A stretch of DNA of 64,000 bases from Modestobacter caceresii (GTDB lineage Bacteria; Actinomycetota; Actinomycetes; Mycobacteriales; Geodermatophilaceae): positions 1 to 64,000 of the forward strand of contig NZ_JPMX01000009.1 in NCBI RefSeq assembly GCF_000761485.1. Reading direction: 5' to 3'. Below the pieces are notes generated by a model that made no database searches, was not told the origin of the DNA, and worked only from the letters and a program-made list of their open reading frames with translations. The first letter of the stretch is position 1. The number at the start of each line of letters is the position of its first letter. This document shows, piece by piece, positions 20,023 to 28,186 of the stretch. The translations under genes were made by a program, and so were the position numbers.

Positions 20023-20427
20023 TCAGCCGGCCAGGAAGCTGAACCGCACGTGCCGTGAGGGGTTGTCGACGTTGGTGTCGACGAAGCAGATGCGCTGCCA
20101 GGTGCCCAAGGTCATCCGCCCCTCGAGCACCGGCACGGTGGCGTGCGGGGGGACGAATGCCGGCAGCACGTGGTCACGGCCGTGCCCGGGAGCGCCGTGC
20201 CGGTGCCGCCAGCGGTCGTCGCGGGGGAGCAGCTCGTCGAGCTGGGCGAGCAGGTCGTCGTCGCTGCCGGCGCCGGTCTCGATGATCGCGATCCCCGCCG
20301 TGGCGTGCGGCACGAAGACCTGCAGCAGGCCGTCGCCCTCGCCGCGGACGAACTCGGCGCACTCGTCGGTGAGGTCGACGACGGACGGGACACCTCCGGT
20401 GCGCACCGCGCGCAGCTCTGATCGCAT
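20023..20427 (-). CDS. YjbQ/UPF0047 family protein (secondary thiamine-phosphate synthase type)
   Basis: Conserved protein of about 134 aa. The family core is clear: GLLQVFVPHATAGIAI with the conserved histidine and threonine, DDRWRHRHG, GRDHVLPAFVPPHATVPV and LGTWQRICFVDTN. A weak thiamine-phosphate synthase activity has been reported for E. coli YjbQ, but the true role is uncertain. ATG 20427 is chosen; a GTG six bases further out is in frame. It lies upstream of bcp on the same strand. Confidence 0.88.
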   Translation of the reverse strand: MRSELRAVRTGGVPSVVDLTDECAEFVRGEGDGLLQVFVPHATAGIAIIETGAGSDDDLLAQLDELLPRDDRWRHRHGAPGHGRDHVLPAFVPPHATVPVLEGRMTLGTWQRICFVDTNVDNPSRHVRFSFLAG

Positions 20428-20489
20428 GCGCACACGATGACATCGGCCGGCTCGGCCCGGCGACCGGGCGCCGGGCCGAGCCGGGACGC

Positions 20490-21367
20490 TCAGTCCGCGT
20501 CGACCTCGCGGAAGAAGTCCAGCAGCACGGTGGCCAGCGGGTCCGGCGCCTCCAGGGCCACGTGGTGGCCGACGCCGTCCAGCACGACGGAGCGGACGTC
20601 GCCGGCGACGACCTGGGCCAGGGTGGTCGCGGTGAACTCGCCCGCCCCGGCGCCCACGGCGAGAGCGGGGACGTCGAGCGGGTGGGCGGCGGCCAGCGCG
20701 GCGATCTCCGCGCCCTCACGCAGCATCGACCGGTAGAGGCCGCTGGCACCGCGGAAGCCGCCGGGCTGGGCGTAGGTGCGCACGAACTCGTCGAGGTCGG
20801 CGTCGGTGACCGCGCCCGGCGTCGCGGTCAGCGCCGCGAAGAACCCGCCGATGACCTCGCGTTCCCGGCCGGTCAGCAGCAGCTCGGGCACCCCGGGTGC
20901 GGCCAGGACGCCGATGTGCCAGCTGCCCCCGCGCGTCACGTCGGCGAACGCCTCCAGGCCGAAGCCCGGCAGCCCCATCTCGATGGCGGTGAGGCTGCGC
21001 ACGTCCGCCGGGTGGGTGGCCGCGAGCCGGAGGACGGTCGCCCCGCTGATGTCCTGCCCCACCAGGTGCACCGGCCCGACGCCGAGCTGGGCGATGAGCT
21101 GGTGCAGGTCCTCGGCGGCGGTGGCGCTGTCGGGCTCGCCCGGCCCGTGGGCGGACTCACCGAAGCCGCGCAGGTCGACCGCGAGCACGCGGTGCCCGGC
21201 CGCCAGCGGAGGGATGACCCGGGAGAAGGCCCACCAGCTCTCGGGGAAGCCGTGGACCAGCAGGACGGGGGACCCGTCGGCGCCGGCCTGGACGTGGTGC
21301 AGCCGGGTGCCGTTGACGGCCGAGTGGTGGTGGGTGACGCCGGGAGGGTGGCGGGCGCTGTGGTCAT
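20490..21367 (-). CDS. alpha/beta hydrolase (epoxide-hydrolase type), probable frameshift at 5' end
   Basis: Predicted alpha/beta hydrolase. Oxyanion motif HGFPESW, the nucleophile aspartate in VGQDISGA and the C-terminal histidine in DGVGHHVAL are visible. The start is odd. The only good ribosome site (AAGGAG, six bases, ATG 21367) opens a different frame giving MTTAPATLP, while the hydrolase frame continues with GVTHHHSAVNG, the usual N-terminus of this family. One extra base near 21338 would join them. In the uninterrupted frame the first ATG is 21416, inside the operator-like repeats. Divergent from a marR gene that probably controls it. Either a real frameshift or a sequence error. Confidence 0.75.
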
Positions 21368-21385
21368 GACGGGCTCCTTGATGGC

Positions 21386-21423
21386 CAACCAGGTTGTCGG
21401 TCAGCGTAGACAACATGGTTGTC
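21386..21423. promoter_or_regulatory. tandem MarR-type operator between hydrolase and marR
   Basis: Two direct copies of CAACnnGGTTGTC lie at 21386-21398 and 21411-21423, 25 bases apart. Each has an inverted core (CAACC-A-GGTTG and GACAAC-ATG-GTTGTC). They cover the region where both divergent genes must have promoters. Confidence 0.65.
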
Positions 21424-21446
21424 CATGTCCACCGGCTGGCTACCAT
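21419..21446 (+). promoter_or_regulatory. promoter of marR (-35 TTGTCC, -10 TACCAT)
   Basis: TTGTCC at 21419-21424 and TACCAT at 21441-21446 are 16 bases apart, and the GTG start follows six bases after the -10. The -35 overlaps the second operator copy, which suits autorepression. Confidence 0.5.
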
Positions 21447-21452
21447 CGCCGG

Positions 21453-21941
21453 GTGTCCCGATCCGGTGCCGACCTGGCGCTCCTGCTGCTGGGTGGCTTC
21501 CGTGCGCTGGTCGACGAGGCGCAGGCCGAGCTGGGCCGGCGCGGCTACGAGGACGTGCGACCGGTGCACGACTTCGCCATCCGGGCCATCGCCGCAGGCG
21601 CGGACAGCGCGTCCGAGCTGGGCCGGCGCCTGTCGGTGTCGAAGCAGGCGGCGGCGAAGACGATCGCGGTGCTGCAGGAGCGCGGGTACGTCGGCCGGGA
21701 CGTCGACCCCGACGACGCGCGCCGCAAACGGCTGCAGGTGACCGAGCGCGGGTTCACGATGCTGCGCGAGGGCGAGGAGGTCTTCGACGAGCTCCGGGAC
21801 CGCTGGGCTCGGCAGATCGGCGCCGAGCAGCTCGCCGAGCTCGAGCGCCGGCTGACCGACCTGGTCGGGCCCGCTCCGGTGCGGCTGGACGCCCCGGGCT
21901 GGATCGCCACCCAGGACCTGGCGGAGCCGGACCGCGGGTAG
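21453..21941 (+). CDS. MarR family winged-helix transcriptional regulator
   Basis: 162-aa dimeric DNA-binding repressor. The winged helix spans about residues 45-110: ASELGRRLSVSKQAAAKTIAVLQERGYVGR is the helix-turn-helix, and DPDDARRKRLQVTERG is the wing with the conserved D-x-R pattern. Helices at both ends serve dimerisation. It is divergent from an alpha/beta hydrolase, with two operator-like repeats between them, so it most likely represses the hydrolase and itself. The ligand is unknown. GTG 21453 fits a leaderless transcript. Confidence 0.9.
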   Translation: MSRSGADLALLLLGGFRALVDEAQAELGRRGYEDVRPVHDFAIRAIAAGADSASELGRRLSVSKQAAAKTIAVLQERGYVGRDVDPDDARRKRLQVTERGFTMLREGEEVFDELRDRWARQIGAEQLAELERRLTDLVGPAPVRLDAPGWIATQDLAEPDRG

Positions 21942-21974
21942 GTCGCGCCGCCGCCCTCACTACCCTCGGTGCCC

Positions 21975-22697
21975 GTGACCCGCCCCGACGGCCGCGCGGC
22001 CGACCAGCTCCGCCCGGTGACCATCACCCGCAACTGGCTCGACCACGCCGAGGGCTCGGTGCTCGTCGAGTTCGGGCGCACGCGCGTGCTCTGCGCGGCC
22101 AGCGTCACCGAGGGCGTGCCCCGCTGGCGCCGCGGCTCGGGGCTGGGCTGGGTCACCGCCGAGTACTCGATGCTCCCGCGGGCCACCCACACCCGCAGCG
22201 ACCGCGAGTCGGTCAAGGGCAAGGTCGGCGGCCGCACCCACGAGATCAGCCGGCTCATCGGCCGCTCCCTGCGGGCCAGCATCGACCTGGCCGCGCTGGG
22301 GGAGAACAGCATCGCGCTGGACTGCGACGTCCTGCAGGCCGACGGCGGCACCCGCACCGCAGCGATCACCGGCGCCTACGTGGCCCTCGCCGACGCGGTG
22401 AGCTGGCTCGGGGAGCGCGGCAAGCTGGCCAGCGCGACCCCGCTGCCGAACTCGGTGGCCGCGGTCAGCGTGGGCGTCATCGACGGCGAGCCGCGGCTCG
22501 ACCTCGCCTACGAGGAGGACGTCACCGCCGGCACCGACATGAACGTCGTGTGCACCGGCACCGGCGGCTTCGTCGAGGTGCAGGGGACGGCGGAGGGCGC
22601 CGTCTTCGACCGGGCCACCCTCGACGAGCTGCTCGACCTGGCCGTCGCCGGCTGCGCGGAGCTGACCCTGGCCCAGCGGGTGGCGTTGTCGGCGTGA
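21975..22697 (+). CDS. rph: ribonuclease PH
   Basis: Phosphorolytic 3'-5' exoribonuclease that trims tRNA 3' ends. 240 aa. [17 protein letters not shown] at the start, [45 protein letters not shown] with the catalytic arginines, [20 protein letters not shown] with the metal/phosphate site, and [17 protein letters not shown] are all family signatures. GTG 21975 lies eight bases after TACCCT and gives the standard N-terminus; GTG 21969 is only three bases from it. The stop overlaps the rdgB start. Confidence 0.96.
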   Translation: MTRPDGRAADQLRPVTITRNWLDHAEGSVLVEFGRTRVLCAASVTEGVPRWRRGSGLGWVTAEYSMLPRATHTRSDRESVKGKVGGRTHEISRLIGRSLRASIDLAALGENSIALDCDVLQADGGTRTAAITGAYVALADAVSWLGERGKLASATPLPNSVAAVSVGVIDGEPRLDLAYEEDVTAGTDMNVVCTGTGGFVEVQGTAEGAVFDRATLDELLDLAVAGCAELTLAQRVALSA

Positions 22698-23302
22698 CCC
22701 AGCTGCTGCTCGCCACCCGCAACGCCGGCAAGCTCGCCGAGCTGCAGCGGCTGCTGGCCACCGCCGTCCCCGGGGTCGAGGTGCTCGGCCTGCGCGACGT
22801 CGAGGAGTACCCCGAGGCGCCGGAGACCGGGGCGACGTTCGAGGAGAACGCGCTGCTCAAGGCGCGGGAGGCGGTCCGGTACACCGGGCTGCCCGCGGTC
22901 GCCGACGACTCCGGGCTGACCGTCGACGCGCTCAACGGGATGCCGGGGATCCTGTCCGCCCGGTGGTCCGGCCGGCACGGGGACGACCCGGCCAACACCG
23001 CCCTGCTCCTCGGGCAGCTGGCCGACGTGCCGGACGAGCGGCGCGGCGCGGCGTTCGTCTGCGCCGCCGCGCTGGTCACGCCCGACGGCGGCGAGCACGT
23101 GCTGGAGCGGCGCTGGCGGGGCACGGTCGTCCGGGAGCCGCGGGGCGGCAACGGGTTCGGCTACGACCCGGTGTTCGTGCCGGCGGGCCTGACGGTCACG
23201 TCGGCGGAGCTGGAGCCGGCGGAGAAGGACGCGATCAGCCACCGGGGGCAGGCGTTCGCCGCGCTGCTGCCGGTCATCGGCGAGGTGCTCGGCGGCCGCT
23301 GA
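22694..23302 (+). CDS. rdgB: RdgB/HAM1 family non-canonical purine NTP pyrophosphatase
   Basis: Hydrolyses ITP, dITP and XTP to keep them out of nucleic acids. 202 aa. The N-terminal [14 protein letters not shown] (usual SxNxxK loop), [39 protein letters not shown] and [13 protein letters not shown] are diagnostic. [11 protein letters not shown] near the end contains the conserved SHR. GTG 22694 overlaps the rph stop by four bases. The rph-rdgB pair closes the conserved block that began at pncB. Confidence 0.96.
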   Translation: MTQLLLATRNAGKLAELQRLLATAVPGVEVLGLRDVEEYPEAPETGATFEENALLKAREAVRYTGLPAVADDSGLTVDALNGMPGILSARWSGRHGDDPANTALLLGQLADVPDERRGAAFVCAAALVTPDGGEHVLERRWRGTVVREPRGGNGFGYDPVFVPAGLTVTSAELEPAEKDAISHRGQAFAALLPVIGEVLGGR

Positions 23303-23306
23303 CCGG

Positions 23307-23933
23307 TCAGCGGCGCTGCATCCAGTCGATGAACCACAGCGAGAACGCCGCCAGCAGCGGGTGGAACGCCAGCACCAGGAACGCTGCGAGCACCCGGTCG
23401 GTGCGCCAGTAGTTGCGCAGCCGCACGCCACGGCTCCAGCCGCGGCTGCGGTCGACGCTCAGCGCCCGCTGGGCGACCGCGGCCTCCTCCTCCGCGGTGA
23501 GCGGGCGGGAGTGTGCCGCCTGCCAGGCCTCGACCCGGGCCCAGCCGGGGGCGACCCCGCACCCCAGGGCCAGCAGGGCTGCGCCGCCGAGCAGTGGCAG
23601 CAGGGCGTCCGGTTCCAGCACGACCAGGCCGGCGGCGGCCGCTCCGGCGGCGAAGCCGGCGACGGTGACGGCGCCGAGGCAGAAGACCAGCCCGAACGCG
23701 ACGATCAGGACCAGGTAGCCGGGCAGCAGCACGTCGTGCAGTGACCGGTCGGTGGCGAGCAGGACGACCGCCTCGACCCCGAGCACGAGCGCGCAGGTCA
23801 GCAGCACCCGGCGCATCGGCACCCGGGGCGGTCCGGCTGCGGTGGCCAGCCGCATCCGCGACTCGGCGTGGCTCTCCGCCTCGGCGGGTGAGGCGTCCGG
23901 GCGCAGGACGGCCAGCGGGTCGGCGGCGGTCAT
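23307..23933 (-). CDS. hypothetical membrane protein coupled to the glycosyltransferase
   Basis: Unrecognised protein of 208 aa. An N-terminal cytoplasmic tail of about 40 residues is followed by four hydrophobic helices (about 42-60, 68-86, 88-107 and 112-130), a soluble segment rich in Glu/Ala and Arg (about 135-180), and a final helix at 182-203. Its ATG overlaps the stop of the upstream glycosyltransferase gene (ATGA), so the two are made together and this may be a partner in polysaccharide export or assembly. It stops four bases from the opposing rdgB stop. Confidence 0.75.
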   Translation of the reverse strand: MTAADPLAVLRPDASPAEAESHAESRMRLATAAGPPRVPMRRVLLTCALVLGVEAVVLLATDRSLHDVLLPGYLVLIVAFGLVFCLGAVTVAGFAAGAAAAGLVVLEPDALLPLLGGAALLALGCGVAPGWARVEAWQAAHSRPLTAEEEAAVAQRALSVDRSRGWSRGVRLRNYWRTDRVLAAFLVLAFHPLLAAFSLWFIDWMQRR

Positions 23934-26026
23934 GCCCGGTCCTCCGGCGAGGTGTCCGGTGCGGGGGGTGGCACAGGGACGGCGTGCGGGTCCATCAGCC
24001 GGACGACGTCCCGTGCGGCCTGGGTCGTCGCCGTGACCTGCATCGTCGTCGTGGTCTGGGCCGGCGCGGGGCGCTCCGTGGCCGGGCCGTCGTCCATGCT
24101 CGGCACGTCCTCGACCTGCAGGTGGCTGGACAGTCCGTGGTTCGTCTTCTCCCAGTAGAACGGGTTGACCAGGAGCTGCCACAGCGCCTTGTACGAGGCG
24201 ATCGAGTGCAGCAGCCAGTAGAGCGGGGAGAGCAGCGCGAACGGCACCAGGCCGTACGTGCGCCGCTTGAAGCCGGCCAGCAGCGACAGGTAGATGATCA
24301 CGCCGTTGCCGAACAGCAGGTTGGCGAGACTGACCTGGACCAGCCACTCGGGCAGGGCAGGGGTGAGGGCCCCGGGCCACAGCAGCTCGACCGCCAGCAT
24401 CGCGTAGAGCCACGGGGCGGCCAGGAACATCAGCGGGGTGCCGCCGATGAGCAGCGCGAAGCCCGCCGTCTGCCGCGGGCCGACGCTGCGCAGCAGCCGC
24501 CACGGGTGCCGGGTGTGCACCAGGACCGTCTGCATGTAGCCCTTGATCCAGCGGCTGCGCTGCCGGATCCAGTTGCCGACGGCCATGTTGGCCTCCTCGT
24601 ACGTCGTGGAGTTGACGACGGCGACGCGGTGGCCGCGGGCGGAGGCGCGGATGCCGAGATCGGCGTCCTCGGTGACGTTGTAGGGATCCCAGCCACCGAG
24701 GTCGCGCAGCATGTCGGTGCGGAAGTGGTTGCTGGTGCCGCCCAGCGGGATGGGCAGGCGCAGCTTGTCCAGGCCGGCCAGGGTGTAGTCGAACCAGGAG
24801 GAGTACTCCAGGGTGAACATGCGGGTGAGCAGGTTCTCCCGGGCGTTGAAGTAGTTCAGCGCCGCCTGCACGCAGACCAGGTCGTCGCCGCCCTTGCGGA
24901 AGGCGATGAGCGACTTCTTCAGCTGGTCGGCGTCGGGGCGGTCCTCGGCGTCGTAGATGACCACGTACTCGCCGCGGGCGAAGGCCAGCCCGACGTTGCA
25001 GGCGCGCGGTTTGGTCTTCGGCAGCGAGTGCGGGACGACGACGATGCGGACGATGTCCGGCGGTGCGGCGGCCAGCGCGGCCGCCAGCGTCTCCGGGTCG
25101 TCTTCCTCCAGCAGGAGCAGGATCTCCAGCTTCTCCCGGGGCCAGTCCAGGTCGGCCAGGTTGCGCATCAGCAGCCCGACGATCCCCGCCTCCTTGTAGA
25201 CCGGGACCAGGATCGTGTAGACGGGCAGCTCGGCGTCCTGCAGCGCGGCGACCTCGGCGGCGGTGACCTGCTCGACGGTCTCCCAGGCGGTGCCCACCGT
25301 GCTGATCAGGGCCTTGGTGCCGACGGCGAGGGCGACGGCGGCGTTCACCGTGCCGACCAGCACCAGCATGGTCAGCGAGGGGTCGAGCACCAGCCCGGTC
25401 ACGGTGGCGAGGAACAGCGCAACGGCTGCGGCGACCTGCGGCCAGACGAACACCGTGGACGCCGACTCGTCGGGGCGGCGCTCGGCCAGCGCGTTCACCG
25501 CGTCGTGGACCAGCTCGTCCCGCCACACGGTGCGCAGCGCCCGCTGCACGTCCCAGTCGGTGGTGACCACCTGGCGCACCCGCGGGATGCCGGTGCGCTG
25601 CACGACCACCTCGGCGATGTGCGCCGACGGGCGGCCGGCGGTGGCGACGACGACCTGGGGCAGACCGTCGCCGTCCTCCTCGACGCGCAGCGGCACCCAG
25701 GTCTCGCGGGCGAGCATCGCGGCGGGGAAGCGCCGGGCCAGCTCCTCGTCGACATCGACCGGGTCGACGAACGCCAGGTCGGCGCCCCACACCGCGGCCA
25801 GGCCGACGTAGAGCTCGCGCCGGGTCACCCAGCCCCTGGCCAGGACGACGGAGCCCAGCGGCGCGCCCACCCGTTCGTGCTGCGCCAGGGCCTCGGCCAA
25901 CTGCTCCTCGGTGAGCACGCCTTGCTCGACCAGGACGGTGCCGAGCCGCTCCGGCGCGGCGTGCCGGCCACCGGCACGGCTCGATGCCGGGCTGGGAGTG
26001 GCGCCACGGGGCGCGGAGACCTTCAC
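23930..26026 (-). CDS. family 2 glycosyltransferase with N-terminal MshEN-like domain
   Basis: 698-aa membrane glycosyltransferase of the cellulose-synthase/NdvB group, predicted to polymerise an exopolysaccharide. Residues about 26-130 resemble the MshEN (GspE N-terminal) domain: RLGTVLVEQGVLTEEQL at 27-43 matches the c-di-GMP-binding consensus RLGxxLVxxGxxxxxxL, and a weaker second copy follows from residue 56. Two helices follow (about 200-250). The catalytic domain has VPVYKE, YDAEDRPD, GGTSNHFR, TEDADLG and QRSRWIKGYMQT (QxxRW). More helices and a Pro/Thr-rich tail end the protein. The fusion suggests activation by c-di-GMP. GTG start at 26026. Confidence 0.88.
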   Translation of the reverse strand: MKVSAPRGATPSPASSRAGGRHAAPERLGTVLVEQGVLTEEQLAEALAQHERVGAPLGSVVLARGWVTRRELYVGLAAVWGADLAFVDPVDVDEELARRFPAAMLARETWVPLRVEEDGDGLPQVVVATAGRPSAHIAEVVVQRTGIPRVRQVVTTDWDVQRALRTVWRDELVHDAVNALAERRPDESASTVFVWPQVAAAVALFLATVTGLVLDPSLTMLVLVGTVNAAVALAVGTKALISTVGTAWETVEQVTAAEVAALQDAELPVYTILVPVYKEAGIVGLLMRNLADLDWPREKLEILLLLEEDDPETLAAALAAAPPDIVRIVVVPHSLPKTKPRACNVGLAFARGEYVVIYDAEDRPDADQLKKSLIAFRKGGDDLVCVQAALNYFNARENLLTRMFTLEYSSWFDYTLAGLDKLRLPIPLGGTSNHFRTDMLRDLGGWDPYNVTEDADLGIRASARGHRVAVVNSTTYEEANMAVGNWIRQRSRWIKGYMQTVLVHTRHPWRLLRSVGPRQTAGFALLIGGTPLMFLAAPWLYAMLAVELLWPGALTPALPEWLVQVSLANLLFGNGVIIYLSLLAGFKRRTYGLVPFALLSPLYWLLHSIASYKALWQLLVNPFYWEKTNHGLSSHLQVEDVPSMDDGPATERPAPAQTTTTMQVTATTQAARDVVRLMDPHAVPVPPPAPDTSPEDRA

Positions 26027-26125
26027 CCCGTGGTGGTCGGCACCTGCGCCGTCCAGCTGTGCCCGGCCGGGGGAGGGGTCACCCGACCGGGTGAGCCGGC
26101 GACCCGGCTCGCCGACGCCCGCGGG

Positions 26126-26836
26126 TCACCAGGGTTGCTCGGCCAGCACGGCATCGCCCCGTCCGACCAGGGCGAACGGGTGCGCGGCCCGCTCGGTGGC
26201 CCAGGCGTCCTGCCAGCCGCTCCCCTCGGTGTCGCCGTGGTAGAGGCCCACGGGGGAGTGCTCGACGTCGTCGAGTGATCTCGAGGGCGGTTCGACCGGC
26301 TCGGTGGCCGACCGGAAGGCGAGGTCGAGGTGTGCACCCGAGTCGCCGCTGTGGTCCCACAGCCGCACCCCGATGACGTCGCTGGCCGGTCGCCCGTACG
26401 TCCGCAGGTGGTCCGGGGTGACCCCGGTGCCCCACGGGTTGCCGGCCAGGAACCAGTCCGCGCCGCCCCAGCCCACGGCGAGCATCCGTTCCTCGAACAG
26501 CTCGAGCCCGTCGACCCCGCCGAGCGCCTCCGCCGGGGCGGCGTCCAGCACGAACCCCATCGAGATCGAGACGTCGCAGGTCGAACGGTGGGTGTCGTGG
26601 GTCTTCCAGTCGTCCGTACCGGCGGAGCAGCGGGTGTCCACCCGGGTGCCGAGCGGCCCGCCCGCACCGAGCTGGTCGGCGGCCACCGTCATGCCCTCGG
26701 TGACCCGGGCGACGATGCGCTCGCGGTCGCCGGCGAGCGGCTCCTCGGTGGGGTCCAGCAGCTCGGGGTCACCGCACCCGGTCAGCAGGGCCAGCACCGC
26801 CAGCGCCGCGGCTCGCGTCCGCCCCCGGTGCCGCAT
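26126..26836 (-). CDS. putative secreted lipoprotein
   Basis: Unrecognised 236-aa protein. The N-terminus MRHRGRTRAA plus a hydrophobic stretch ends in LLTGC, a good lipobox with the cysteine at 21, so it should be a cell-surface lipoprotein. The mature part is acidic and Trp-rich, with two further cysteines (70 and 87) that could form a disulfide. The ATG at 26836 follows GGAGG by six bases; an ATG sixteen codons upstream (26884) is less likely because it would spoil the signal peptide. It lies upstream of the glycosyltransferase gene on the same strand across 99 bases. Confidence 0.75.
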   Translation of the reverse strand: MRHRGRTRAAALAVLALLTGCGDPELLDPTEEPLAGDRERIVARVTEGMTVAADQLGAGGPLGTRVDTRCSAGTDDWKTHDTHRSTCDVSISMGFVLDAAPAEALGGVDGLELFEERMLAVGWGGADWFLAGNPWGTGVTPDHLRTYGRPASDVIGVRLWDHSGDSGAHLDLAFRSATEPVEPPSRSLDDVEHSPVGLYHGDTEGSGWQDAWATERAAHPFALVGRGDAVLAEQPW

Positions 26837-26975
26837 CGCCGGCCTCCGCTCCGGCGCGCCCCCGCGGCGCGCCTCACCGGGCATCCTGCCGGTCTCCGGC
26901 GCGGTGTGGCGGGACGTCGTTACGGTCGTGCCCCAGCGGCCGCGCCGGGCGACCGGAGGAGTGGGGGAGGGCCCG

Positions 26976-27224
26976 ATGGCGGACCTGGAGGCGCTGCGCC
27001 GGTTCGGGTTGGTGCTGGAGATGGCCGAGGCGGCCGGGGACGGCGACTGGCGGGCCTGGACGGCGGTGCTGGGCGGCCTGGACGAGGACACCCGCGCGGA
27101 CGTCGTCCGGCAGTCGTCGCTGGTGATCGCCATGCTCTGCGAGCGGGAGGCCGAGCGGCGTGGCGTCACCCGAGACCAGTTCCTGGCCCAGTTCCGCGCC
27201 GAGGTGATGGACTCCCTCGGCTGA
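26976..27224 (+). CDS. small hypothetical protein
   Basis: 82-aa soluble, mainly helical protein rich in Ala, Glu and Arg, not recognised. No cysteine pair or helix-turn-helix is evident. ATG 26976 follows a run GGAGGAGTGGGGGAGGG with several possible ribosome sites. It precedes the 306-aa hypothetical gene by 41 bases on the same strand and may be cotranscribed with it. Confidence 0.6.
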   Translation: MADLEALRRFGLVLEMAEAAGDGDWRAWTAVLGGLDEDTRADVVRQSSLVIAMLCEREAERRGVTRDQFLAQFRAEVMDSLG

Positions 27225-27265
27225 TCGCAGGCGTGCCACGCCGTGCGGGCGGGCACGGCAGGTGC

Positions 27266-28186
27266 ATGCGGATCACGGTGGACGACGTCCGGACGCTGAC
27301 CTTCGACGACGGGACGCCGGTGACGGCCGCATCCGCGATCGCGCCGCTGGGCGAGGGCTGGCTGGTCGCCCCGGACGACTCGACGATCGCCGCCTGGGTG
27401 CGGCCGGGCGGGGTGACCCCGGTGCGCGTGCTGCCGCCGGTCGAGGGGCTGGACCACTTCAGCGAGCCGGCGGGCACCAAGCACCTCAAGCCCGACCTGG
27501 AGGTGGCCTGCCCGGCCGAGGTGGACGGGGAGCCGGCCGTCCTGCTGCTGGGGTCGGGGTCGACGCCCCGGCGGATGCGCGGGGTGCTCGTGCGGCTGGT
27601 GGACGGCGAACCGGTCGTGCAGGCCGGCGAGCTCGGTCCGCTCTACGCCGCGGTCGGGCGGCTGCTGGCGGTGCCGGCGGAGCAGCTGAACCTGGAGGGG
27701 GCCAGCCGGCACGGCGACACCGTCCGCTGGTTCCACCGGGGCAACCTCGCCGCCGGGGCGGGGCCGGCCAGCGTCGACGTGCCGCTGGCCGACCTGGTCG
27801 CCGCCGTGCTGGGCCGGGCCGGCGCCGATGAGGTAGCGGTGTCGGCGCCCCGGTCCTACGACCTGGGCCGGGTGGCCGGTGTGGGGCTGGCGGTCACCGA
27901 CGCGATCGCGCTGCCCGACGGGCGGACCCTGCTCTCCGCGGCCGCGGAGGACACCCCGAACGCGGTCGACGACGGGCCGGTCGTCGCCGCGGCCCTCGCG
28001 CTGGTCGACGGCGAGACGGTGCTCGACATCGCGGCGGTGCCCGAGGTCGAGGGCCGCGTGCACAAGGTGGAGGGGCTGGCGCTGCGCGAGGTGGAGGACG
28101 CCCGGGTGCACGTGCTGGCCGTGGTGGACGACGACGTCCCGGGTGCGCCGTCGGTGCAGCTGGAGCTGCGGGTCGAGTTCAGCTGA
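27266..28186 (+). CDS. conserved hypothetical protein, repeated beta-strand architecture
   Basis: 306-aa soluble protein without signal peptide; family not recognised with certainty. It consists of short repeated segments of the form hydrophobic strand, turn with GE or DG, hydrophobic strand (for example GEGWLVAPDDSTIAAWV, EPAVLLLGSGST, DGRTLLSAAAEDTP, ARVHVLAVVDDDVP), suggestive of a beta-propeller-like fold. DHFSEPAGTKHLKPDLE could be a functional loop. ATG 27266 has only a weak ribosome site. Its last eight bases overlap the 3' end of the opposing channel-like gene. Confidence 0.7.
   Translation: MRITVDDVRTLTFDDGTPVTAASAIAPLGEGWLVAPDDSTIAAWVRPGGVTPVRVLPPVEGLDHFSEPAGTKHLKPDLEVACPAEVDGEPAVLLLGSGSTPRRMRGVLVRLVDGEPVVQAGELGPLYAAVGRLLAVPAEQLNLEGASRHGDTVRWFHRGNLAAGAGPASVDVPLADLVAAVLGRAGADEVAVSAPRSYDLGRVAGVGLAVTDAIALPDGRTLLSAAAEDTPNAVDDGPVVAAALALVDGETVLDIAAVPEVEGRVHKVEGLALREVEDARVHVLAVVDDDVPGAPSVQLELRVEFS

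Noticed and set aside
14172-21941. The inserted segment as a recent genomic island
   Set aside because: Composition and codon use match the neighbours, genes are mostly housekeeping, and there are no mobility genes or flanking repeats.
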